In this document: positions 12,023 to 21,429 of the stretch, piece after piece
Numbering within the stretch: the stretch's first letter is position 1
How the letters are laid out: every line of letters starts with the position of its first letter
NCBI GenBank assembly: GCA_018524725.1
Contig: JAEUWP010000436.1
Coordinates: 62,001-126,000, forward strand
Direction: 5' to 3'
Origin: Podaxis mareebaensis
Lineage: Eukaryota; Basidiomycota; Agaricomycetes; Agaricales; Agaricaceae
Length of the DNA: 64,000 nt
Notes under the pieces: model-generated
Seen by the model: the letters and a program-made list of their open reading frames with translations, nothing else
Databases searched by the model: none
Told to the model about the DNA's origin: nothing
Position numbers and translations under genes: made by a program

Positions 12023-12808
12023 ATGGAGTCCATTCTCCAGAATCCAAACTCTCCAGGCCCCAGCACGATCTTTGGAAACAAGCCTAAAGACACAAGCTTT
12101 GCGTACTCTTCTCCACTCTCTCCACAACCCCCTCCTCCACCTACAGGCCGTATCTTCGGCCACACTCCAAGATCTGTATCCGAGTCTCTGGCGCATCCCG
12201 CACGCATACCCCGACCTCGGGACGAAATCCGGAATCTGACGGAGAGCGAGCGGGTACGAGTGGAATGGGATATCCTGTTACGGAAGAAAGATAAGTACAA
12301 GACTTGGAAGAAGAGGATTAAGGATGAGTGGCGGGAGTTGGAGAATGCCAAGGTGTTGATGGAGGCTAATCGGCAGCGGTTGAGGGAGGATGAGGTGGTG
12401 ATTGTTGAGGAGAAGCGGGCGATGGAAGAGGAGAGGGCTAAGTTGAAGGAAGAGATGCGGGTGTTTAGGGCGTTTCAGAGGGATGTGGAGATGCAGAAGG
12501 TGCAATTGGAGGAGCAGAGGTTAAGTTTGGAGGAGGACCGGCAGGGGTTGATGGCGGATGTGGATAAGTATCACCGGGAGAGGGAAGAGTATGAGGAAGA
12601 GAAGCGGAAGCATGCGGAGGAGACTGTGAGGATGCGGATCGAGTGGGAGGAGATGCGAGCCAAGTATGATGAGGAGCTCAAGAGGTTGGACGACGCCAGG
12701 CGGGTCTTTGACGAGGATCTGAGGCATTACGAGAAGGAGAAGAGGATCTATGCTGCTATTAGACAGGTTTTGGATGAAGATGTATCTACTGCTCCACCGC
12801 ATATATAA
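12023..12808 (+). CDS. Coiled-coil protein
   Basis: Single exon of 261 aa from the ATG at 12023. The first 70 residues are Ser/Pro-rich (PQPPPPPTGRIFGHTP). From about residue 75 to the end it is an unbroken highly charged coiled coil with heptad character (EEERAKLKEEMRVFRAFQRD, REEYEEEKRKHAEETVRM). There is no globular domain. An N-terminal extension through an upstream exon at 11883 is possible. The stop codon lies inside a TATATAA that probably serves the next gene, whose start is only 35 nt away. The product could be structural or a tether; function unknown. Confidence 0.68.
   Translation: MESILQNPNSPGPSTIFGNKPKDTSFAYSSPLSPQPPPPPTGRIFGHTPRSVSESLAHPARIPRPRDEIRNLTESERVRVEWDILLRKKDKYKTWKKRIKDEWRELENAKVLMEANRQRLREDEVVIVEEKRAMEEERAKLKEEMRVFRAFQRDVEMQKVQLEEQRLSLEEDRQGLMADVDKYHREREEYEEEKRKHAEETVRMRIEWEEMRAKYDEELKRLDDARRVFDEDLRHYEKEKRIYAAIRQVLDEDVSTAPPHI
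12802..12808 (+). promoter_or_regulatory. TATA box overlapping a stop codon
   Basis: TATATAA at 12802-12808 contains the TAA stop of the coiled-coil gene and lies 36 nt before the ATG at 12844. If it is used, the membrane-protein mRNA has a very short leader. The sequence is seen; its use is inferred. Confidence 0.4.
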
Positions 12809-12843
12809 ACCCCCAAGTGCGGGTGGAGAGAACAGAAACAACC

Positions 12844-13519
12844 ATGTCTAGCTTCAACTCCTCTCTTATCGAACAGAAGGTCAGGCAGAGCAGTCGCGCG
12901 AGGTGCATCGTGTTCGCCAAAGGCGTATTCGATGTCTTCCTCTCGCTCTCTATTATCTTCTTCCCTTCCGTAATCTATGACGGACTGCCAACACGTCTTG
13001 TATCCCAATTCACTGGGCTGGTAAGCTGTGCCGACCTCGAGTCTCATGTTCAGGCGTAACTCATGTCCACCTGAAGCAATTCCTCTACCGGGACGCAGAC
13101 CCTGGGGCGGCCTATGCCCTCGCTGCACTCATTATGGGTTGCGCAGCCGCCGGTATCTCTGCTGGCGTTTCCAACCAGAACTCCGCATTCAAGACTGTCG
13201 GTACGTCAGAGTTTATTTATATGTGGACTCCAGTTCGGGGCTGATGTCTCCAAAAGCGGCTTTGAACGGTATCTTTGCATACACTGGTCTCCTTGGGTGT
13301 TTGTTCTCGCCGAAGAAGTTCGGGTCATCTGTTCTATTCCTTGCGTCTTTGCAGGATGTAGTTTGGTTCTTCCTGATTATTGGCGCGGGAGGATATAGTA
13401 TTGCAGACACGCTTGGTTGGAAGAACGCCGCAGATAGGTTCGCCGAAGCAACAGCTGAAGGGCGTGGAGGGATTGAGAACAGGGTTCAGCGAAAGATGGA
13501 GCCGGTAGAAAAGCGTTAA
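12844..13519 (+). CDS. Four-helix integral membrane protein, unknown
   Basis: Three exons (12844-13020, 13077-13200, 13257-13519) give 187 aa. Four hydrophobic segments are visible: VFDVFLSLSIIFFPSVIYDG (about residues 28-47), YALAALIMGCAAAGISAGV (about 67-85), LNGIFAYTGLLGCLFS (about 103-118) and LASLQDVVWFFLIIGAGGYS (about 127-146). A basic and Arg/Glu-rich cytosolic tail follows. This resembles the many small tetraspan-like proteins of unknown role in agaric genomes. There is no N-terminal signal peptide in front of the first helix. The start is only 35 nt after the previous stop codon, on the same strand. Confidence 0.7.
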
Positions 13520-15074
13520 ATTTTACTTAACCTAGTTGTGCTTTTTGAAGATGTGTAGGAACTTACAGACTCGACTTAACGTTTTCGCGCTTCTATCATC
13601 TCAGCCATGCCAGTGTAGTGAGCCGCAACCACCTTCCATACGAATGAGAAATGACAATTATATGCCTGCGTGCAGGTTGAGATGGGAGCATTTCCGTATG
13701 ACTGCCTCATTAAAGGGATGCATGGAACCAGTGCATAGCAGGACGAGAACAGGGGAGAATTACACCTAAAGATCGCCGGTATATTCAGGAATCCTCTTCA
13801 CACACGATTGCAAAGGCGTGTTACAAGTTTGCCAGGCGAATCATGATATTGATTCCTCGAGGTCAATAGCTTCATTTTCGATGGCGCACTGAGCCTTGTT
13901 TTGTTGAGGCAATGCTTTGCTGCTCGGCATGTGAAATCGTGTCCTTGTCCACCTTTCTTTCTGCTGGTATGTACCCCCAGGACGCTTCATCCGACGTCTT
14001 GGGTCACGTAAGGCTCAGCCGCGTGCTCCTCATGGCCCAGATTCTTTCATGTCAGGCCTCTTAATTTCAAATGACGACCAAAGCCCCAGATGTCTGCTGG
14101 GATACATGACGTCATGATATTTTCATAGCAAACATATTGATCCCACTGTGAAATCACTCATCATAGGAATCCCCACACATGTGATATAAGGATATAGATT
14201 TGATGATATGGCTTATCTGGGACCATTGAAACTCCTGGAATGTCAGGGAGGAATATTCTCTACCCGTTCAGTGAGTGCCCCCGATACACTGTGATATGGG
14301 TCGTTATGTTGGCGAGCAACGGAAACAGGAGCTTGAGAAGGCAGAGATTCAGGCGATTCTCACGGATAACACCACTCGGCTGTCAGTAAACTAATGAATT
14401 TACTAAACGTGTACAAATGCCTTTGAGGTCTGGTAAGCTAGTCAGTTTCGAGGCTCATGATGCTACAGCCTTTTGACAACGCTAGAATTCTTGAGATTCG
14501 TCCTCGTTGTGGAAGTTTAATATACGGCGATTTCGAAGACGATGCTGAAAGTAGTGCTGGTCGCAGAAAGTGAACGGGTGTGAAAGGCCTATTATGATGC
14601 CCACTAACTTTGGTGAATTTGAATGCTGCTAGAGAGCATACGCGTATCGTCGCCGATCGCTGGGGTTTGTAGCACACTGCCACATTGTACTCAGAAGTTT
14701 AACCCACAGCCGCGGGCACAATGCAGCCGGCGTCATTACCTGGATGACTTTTGTAGGTAGGCCTTACGTTCACCGCATCTCAAGGAGGATTAATCTTCTC
14801 GCTGCGTTGTATAGATTTGGAGTTCATCCCCCGCTCTGATTGATTGTGATGCACGTGCTAGGTTTACAGACGCGAGGCCTGTTGTCAATTACTTTCGCTT
14901 ACCCATTCAATCAGTTTTGGTGCTCACAACCTCCCAGAAGACATTCCCTGCAAAGGCGATCAGGTTGAACATGATGTTGCACTGGAAGCGCTTCCAGAGA
15001 GGCTTACTTTGTGGAACTGGCTCATATAAATTCGAGGGGATGAACGCACAGAGACTTCAAACAACTTCTTGACA
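13520..15074. other. Intergenic, 1.55 kb
   Basis: No gene is supported. The stretch has normal base composition and several CpG sites. CATATAAA at 15023-15030, about 45 nt before the MFS start codon, is a likely core promoter for that gene. Confidence 0.5.
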
Positions 15075-16073
15075 ATGGGCTCTGACACCTCCTTTGCTTC
15101 CGAAAAGAACGAACCCTTGAAGTTGGACGATAAAGGCCTCCCGTTAATCCCACAGCCAACAGCTTCTCCCCTCGACCCGTTGAATTATCCAAACGTATGT
15201 CTCGTTCTGGCTCCAACGACCAACTCATAACATTCTTGTCCCGCATCTTTCCCGGTAGTGGCTCAAATACACGATCCTCGTAGAAATCTCTCTCCTCGGT
15301 TTCTTGTGCGGAGTGTCTGCCACAATGATTGGCCCAGCTGTCGACCAACTCTCAGAGGAATTCCACGTCTCATTATCTGTCGCTACATACCAATTCGCCG
15401 CCTTCCTCATTGCAGTTGTCCTCGGGTCACTTGTGTGGATACCTGTGGCCAATGCCTACGGACACCGGCTCGTGTTTCTGTTGTGTCCGGCCTTGGATGT
15501 AACGTTCACGATCGCGGCAGCAAAGTCCAACTCATTTGGGATGTTGCTTGCTTTACGTGGGTTGATCGGTGCTACGGTGGCGAATATCATCCTTGGTATC
15601 GCAGTTGTTTCAAATTTGTTTTTTGTTCATCAAAGGGGTAGAGCGATGGGGTTTTATGTTGTTGTTGCGTTCAATGGGGCGCATGCGGGTCCTATTGTAA
15701 TATTTCGGGTTTCTGGCTCCCTAACTACGGATTAACAGTTTCTTAGATTGGGGGGTATGTCGCTTTTCGCCTGGGGTGGCGATGGACCCTCTGGCTTGGA
15801 GCCATTCCTATGGGTAAGCCTCGTTCTATGGTCGACCTTGCACTCATTTTAACAGTACATGTTAGGCATCATGCTTGTCGTCATGGTTTTTCTGCTTCCA
15901 GACACCCTTTTCCAGCGGCCCAGCCAGAACCTTACCCTTGGTGCTCGCCTCGAAACTGATATGGATGTTAAGAACATGGGACAGCTTTACCAACCACCTC
16001 CCATGCAACTATCCACGTATCTACGGTCCCTTCGCCTGGTGGACAGAGAACGCATGCCGAGCCGCGGTCTACA

Positions 16074-16077
16074 TATA
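16074..16077. repeat. Target-site duplication, left copy (TATA)
   Basis: TATA abuts the left end; the same four bases follow the right end. Removing the element and one copy restores an uninterrupted MFS codon series. Confidence 0.75.
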
Positions 16078-16115
16078 GTATGGAAAGCCGGAGTGACCAG
16101 CCTCTGGAGCGCCCA
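16078..16115 (+). repeat. Left terminal inverted repeat
   Basis: Reads GTATGGAAAGCCGG through GAGTGACCAGCCTC to GGAGCGCCCA. It matches the reverse complement of 20551-20590, apart from the outermost base and a small indel after CCTC. Confidence 0.9.
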
Positions 16116-16331
16116 CTACCGTAATTGCGGCCGGTTGTTACCGATGCTGCCGAACAGGACCTCTGGTACTCTGATGCTGAATCTGATGCAAAATTACGAG
16201 AGAGTAGATATATACATATTTGTCCATAAGTGCTATTCACCAATCTGGAATTGGAAGGTCGCCATCATCCTCATCATCAGAGAAGTTGACCATGAGTTCA
16301 ATGTCATTCAGGGCATCATGATGCAATTGAT

Positions 16332-17440
16332 CTATGATATTGAGTCAGTGTAATGCATTGCCAGAGAGTACACCATACCTAAGCCACACCCACTATTGAC
16401 CCCACCCATGTAATAAAACCCTTCACTGTTCAAATTGTCATCACCACCTGCTAACTCCCTCCCATGTAAAGAGGCAGGTGATTTATAGTTAAAAACCTGA
16501 TCCTTGTCATGCTGTTCAAGGTCAGCAGGGCCACATTCTTCAAGATACTCCATTGCAGTATCAAGGAACTCAAATTGATGGTAGAGCTCTTAGTAAACTG
16601 CCCAGATGTTTTGTCTGGAAACAGTGGGACTTCCAATACTAGTGAACAAGACCTCAGCATACTCAGCAAATGCAGGTGGGACACTGGTGAAAACAGGATC
16701 ATCATGTAGAATATACAGGTTCCAAACCTGCTCAAGGACAGCAGGGTCAACATTGACCTGCTAAATATAACCTGAATATCAGCCTGGGCATCCTTCATTC
16801 TCACTGAAGAACTACCTTGAAGTCAAGGGATCCATAGTCATCAGGATAGTTATAGATATCATTGGGTATGCCATGGGGGAGGATTTTGTTTTAATCAGCA
16901 TGCTTCTTAGTATTATTAACCCAATTGACATAGTGATCAAGTTCAAGCTGAAGCCAAGGAATAAAAAGCCAGTGAAAGAGCAGCCTGAGCTAAGTAATTA
17001 GCAAAACTGCTCTGAATTGAGGCTAGGTGGACATACTTGTCAAGGAGCACATCAGGATTATACCACCCATTCATAACACCAATCTGTAAAAGTGACTCAA
17101 ACCCTGGTGTGAATTGCTGTCTCAGTTGTGACCATGCAATTTCAAGCATTACATTCTTCTTCTGCTTCATCTATTGGTGCTGCAGGGTACCTATGAGACT
17201 TGGGTCATGTAGATGTTGCAATGCAGTGTGAGCATTTGCAATCCCATAATTCTCTGATCCTGGATCACTCTGAGTAACTAGTGGCATTACTGCAAGTGTT
17301 TTGGAATAAGTAATCAAGAAAGCCTGCACAAGAGAAGAAAAATGAACTAATTAGCTCACCTTGGTTTTTTTCAATAAATTCAAGATAATAACTTGCAATC
17401 AATCTAGGATTGCTATTGGTATGCCATACCTTCATCCAGT
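16332..17440 (-). pseudogene. Decayed integrase-like (DDE) gene inside the transposon
   Basis: On the minus strand several frames carry pieces of one protein in order: VWHTNSNPRLIASYYLEF (about 17435-17380), MPLVTQSDPGSENYGIANAH (about 17285-17225), MKQKKNVMLEIAWSQLRQQF and GVMNGWYNP (about 17170-17050), FIPWLQLELDHYVNWVNNT (about 16965-16905), LPHGIPNDIYNYPDDYG, and VLEQVWNLYILHDDPVF with DTAMEYLEECGP near the end. The TQSDPGSEN block resembles the second catalytic Asp region of rve/DDE integrase domains. The arrangement recalls a widespread Agaricomycete integrase-like family. In-frame stops and frame changes break it repeatedly, so no intact product can be made. Confidence 0.66.
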
Positions 17441-18901
17441 GAATGCATCCAGCAAATATCTGGACTCAGTGAACTTGGCAATGTTGAGGATATTGCAGTG
17501 GATCTGGATGTGAATATGGAGTACAGGCGACTCAGTAAACTTGGCAGCACTGAGGATGTTGTGGCAGATCTGGGCATGATCTGGGTGTGGTCTGCCTGGA
17601 CTTGATGAATTTGGCATTGCCTTTGAGCGACTTGCTAGTTCAGTGATTAATCTCCTTGGTCCCAGCAAACTTGCAAGTGATATGGGCAGTGTGGTAATTG
17701 AGGACAGAAGCATAACAAGTACCAATCTAGCTGAAGCAGTTGAGGGCAATGACCCAGGCAGTGAAGGAAGTAGCCTTTTTGGCGGAATTACTCTTTAAGT
17801 CAGAAGTAGTGCTGCCATGCCAGAGGTGGCAACAAGGTAGGCAAGGCACCCAAGTTAGCAGAGATGGGGGTGTGCAGTGTGGTGGGGCAGCAAAGGGAGG
17901 CTGAGTGCTTTGCTGGTAAGTACTTCACCTTGCAGAATAAAAAAGCAGTGTACCTAATACCAACTGACCCTTCAGTGCACCCCATTTTCTCAAGCATGAC
18001 ACCCTATCATTGCAGACTCCCAAGCAGGCTTTAGCAGAGTATTTAGACCCAGGAAAAAGAAGGTTGCAGAGGCCTTAGTTATAGTGGAAGCAAGGAAGCA
18101 AGTGCAGAAGGTGATGTGCTGGCACACTTGGTGAACTTTCAGGTTGTACTGGACTGCAGTTAAAAGAAGGAGAGCATTGCACACAGGCTAGCACTGCCAT
18201 GGTATCCTACTCATTGAAGCTGCTCCCTCTACAATGAGCAGATAGTGGCATACTAAGAGCTGTAGCCATGGTTTTGTGAGTACTGGTAGCCAGCACCCTA
18301 GCTTTGCAGCTATGAAGTTGGTAGTGCTGTGAGATGATGGGAGAGAAAGAACAAGGTGCACTAGTGTGCAGTGGCCTACTAAATTAGGAATGACATCATT
18401 CCCACAAGTCACCTCCTAGTGCCATTCTGCATTGATCCTCCTTTATCCACACATCCTCACCCATCCTCATCCATTGCCATTTATCTGTATTGATCCCTCA
18501 TCCCTCTCATCATGGTCCACTATGGAAAAAAGAGATTGGGGAAATTCCTTCCCTATCTAACTCCTGCACATGAGCATTCATCAACCCCACCCAAGATGAG
18601 CTTGAAGTGAATTAAGTTTGCTACTGGCAAGATTCTCAAGGCTGTGAAAGGCAACAGTAAAGCTTGTACCCACTTTTCTGTAGCCACTACACAGTGTACC
18701 TGGGAACATTTCCTCAACTATCTTTGGCAGTATTGCATCCCCTAGCACTTTTCAATCAATAAATACTCCCATTCAATCATATTCTATTTTACAATATGGA
18801 TAAACAACAGCTCCTGAAGTTATCCCAACATCTCTGCAGCCCTCATATACTGACACAAAGAAAAAGTCTATACTGATTGGTCCAAGAAGCAATTTATTGA
18901 A

Positions 18902-20085
18902 ATGGCAAGAATCAACTGGAAGGCTGTTGACAAGGAGGTGATGCTCAAGTCTATTCCAGAGTACACATTACTAGCATTAAGTGAACCCTACCCACCTCTG
19001 AAAGCCTTTATGGCAGAAACTGTGGTAATCAAGAAGCATCATATAAAATTCCTCCTGTATGACAAGTTGCACAACAAGCATGATACCTGTAAACCCATCA
19101 TTATGCTTGAGGAAAAACATCTCCAGCTTGATCTCAGACTTAGTCAAGATGTGTGTATTTATGACAAAGCTGATGGAATACTGATCTGCATGGTTGTCTG
19201 AAGTGTTTGCAAGAATCCTGATGCTGTCAAGTTTGTAGATGATACTATTGAGAAGGCAGTTGAGATGAGGAAGACAAGCCATGTGAGTACTCAATAGCTT
19301 ATCCCTCACCCAGATAATTGAATAGATATCACAAGATAGGTGATCCAAGGTCACTTCTACTGGTGGGACTCTCCTGTGGCCTTTGGAGCAATGTTTCACT
19401 TGGTTGGATAAAGAACCTTAAATCCAAAAAGATTGCACTTGAAGAATTGGAGGAAATTGAGCAGAAATTGAGCTCTGCTTATGCTTTATTCTAGAACCTT
19501 ATGTGCACTGTTACACCACCCAAAGTTATTGAAGACTTCAACCAGTACCTGAAAGATCTTGGAGTCAAGCACATGAATGGTACTGGAACAATGGAGCATG
19601 ATCTTGAGACAGGAGAAGGAGATTACATGGTCAGCATACCAGGGTATGAATTCACTTTCCATGGTGTACAACTTGCCCCTCCTATAGGTGTCTGCACTCA
19701 CAATTACTGCTGGTGAGTTTCCTTTTCTGCTGAGTACATTCTGCAACTCAATTCACACTAAATCTATAGCCATACTTACTATGAACATTAACTACACATA
19801 TATTCAATTTCTTGGTGTACAAGTTACACAATTGACAAATCAGCTTCACCTAAGGATAACAGAGGCCATTTCTACATTGCTTCACATGGTATACACATCC
19901 AAGCAGCTTCCAATACTCTCATTATTTGGAAGCCATAGCTTTGGCATGGCACTACCCTCAATTACCAAAACTCATGGAATATGCACACAACACAATTCTC
20001 AACCCATGGAATGGGCTTCATCACTTCACCTTGACTGCCAAAGGCATGGAGATTATATAAAGAAAAGCAGATTTCTCTTGAAGAG
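18902..20085 (+). pseudogene. Decayed passenger gene of the transposon
   Basis: Plus-strand fragments of one protein are spread over several frames: INWKAVDKEVMLKSIPEY, YDKLHNKHDTCKPIIMLEEK, LDLRLSQDVCIYDKADGI (18902-19200), a Cys/Asp-rich linker, then MNGTGTMEHDLETGEGDY and FHGVQLAPPIGV (19501-19700), and finally GHFYIASHGIHIQAASNTL with IIWKP and WHGTTL (about 19860-19960). Stops separate the blocks. The last part, a beta-strand series ending in His-Gly-Thr, is what one would see at the end of a double-stranded beta-helix oxygenase. TET/JBP-type oxygenases are known to ride on basidiomycete transposons. This is only a suggestion: the proximal metal ligands are not identifiable. Confidence 0.5.
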
Positions 20086-20550
20086 GTAGAAAGGATGCTT
20101 TTGGAGCATGAGCCAGATAATGAAGACATTGGTGATGACACCAGTGGGAATGAGCAATGCCCAACCCCTCTGGTAGGTCAGCTCCTGGATAGCAACCCAG
20201 GCAAGAATAGCTTTGGGAATGACATCCCCCAGCCTGCCAACAAGCCAATGTCAAAGAAAATGAAGAGGAGGAGGAGCAGTAGTGGGCCTGACAAAGCTCC
20301 TGAACTAGAACTCTGGTGATCCCAGCACACTTGTCATCCCCCCAAGAAATTGAATCTTTGAGTTGGCAATGTCGCTGCTCAACTTATGCCTGTTCACTTA
20401 CTGTGTACTTGTTATGTAAAATAGAATGTCATTGAAAAATTATTCAAGTATGCGGTGTTCGAGGTCCCATTGCCTACATTTGGTATTGCCATCATCCAGC
20501 AGCCTGGCATTTGGTGAAATCACCTGTGTATGCAATGCCGAAGTCGGCTC

Positions 20551-20590
20551 TGGGCGCTCCGCTGAGGCTGGTCACTCCGGCTTTCCATAA
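20551..20590 (-). repeat. Right terminal inverted repeat
   Basis: Reverse complement reads TTATGGAAAGCCGG and continues like the left end. It has two extra bases before GGAGCGCCCA. Confidence 0.9.
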
Positions 20591-20594
20591 TATA
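20591..20594. repeat. Target-site duplication, right copy (TATA)
   Basis: Directly follows the right inverted repeat and pairs with 16074-16077. Confidence 0.75.
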
Positions 20595-21429
20595 GCGGAT
20601 ATTTTTGTGCGCCCATTCAAGTTGTTCAAGTATCCCTCAGTGGCTCTGCCAGTGGTTTATAGGTGAGCCTCTCTGGTGACATGTCCGAAGTGTTGCATGA
20701 CAATCTCCAGTGCCATTATTGCATCATTTGCTGAACTGGGTCCTCTGGTTGTCGCGCCCGCACAGTTCACCGAGATTTATCATTTCAATTCGCTCCAAAA
20801 TGGGTAGGTGTAGACCTTTCTTGAAAGCCTTGTTTCTTGACATGACTGCGTTGTCAGGCTTGCGACTGGATTGGGTCTCGTGATTGGATCGTAAGTGATA
20901 CATACCTTTCCCAAGCACAACTGAGCGTTATTTGTGTAGCATTATTGGAGAATGCTTTTCGGGCCCAGTCACGGACTTCTTCATGGAGCGTGCTCGCAAA
21001 AGAGCTTTGAACGGTGGAAAACCGGCAGAGCCTGAGATTCGGCTGCAAGGACTCTGGCCTGCGGCCGTTATTGTGCCAGTGGGACTGATTATGTGAGTGA
21101 ATTGTCTCTATCGCCGTTCATTACTCATGCACCACGTTAGGTGTAAGCGTTCAAAGTTACGTGATACGGAGAGCTTTTCTAAAACTTTCATTGTTAGATG
21201 GCTTCACCATTCGCTATGTTCATACCTTTATTGCACCATGCATCGCTATAGGTGAGACGCCATTTATATCCCATCTCCGCTATTGACAACCGGCCATAAT
21301 TGCTCAGCTTTGATGTGTTTTGGAGGTACGCACTCAAGCTTTTCAAGTCGAACGATGTCCGATGCCGTTTCTAGTCCAGATTGTTATGTCAGTCTGCTTC
21401 ACATATACTTGCAGTGACTGTTATCCAGC

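Larger units (their letters stand above)
16078..20590. mobile_element. TIR DNA transposon, 4.5 kb, decayed and CpG-depleted
   Basis: The element has imperfect 38/40-bp terminal inverted repeats (both begin G/T-TATGGAAAGCCGG) and is flanked by a TATA duplicated on both sides. It lies within an MFS exon. Between about 16262 and 20369 only three CG dinucleotides were seen by eye (about 17528, 17628 and 17782), whereas the ends and the flanking DNA have normal CpG. The interior holds a minus-strand remnant of an integrase-like DDE gene and a plus-strand remnant of a second gene. Both are full of stops and frame breaks, so the copy is non-autonomous. The superfamily is not certain: a 4-bp TATA target would be unusual for hAT or mutator, and a 2- or 3-bp duplication is also possible because the site is palindromic. 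Confidence 0.85.

Noticed and set aside
17432..17749. Short repeats of the type CTCAGTAAACTTGGCA in the transposon
   Set aside because: Two or three imperfect repeats only, and the stretch overlaps decayed coding text. There is no regular spacing, so it is not a CRISPR or satellite.
16262..20369. Base-poor CpG region taken as a different organism's DNA or contamination
   Set aside because: It is bounded by inverted repeats and a target duplication inside a host exon, so a decayed transposon explains it.
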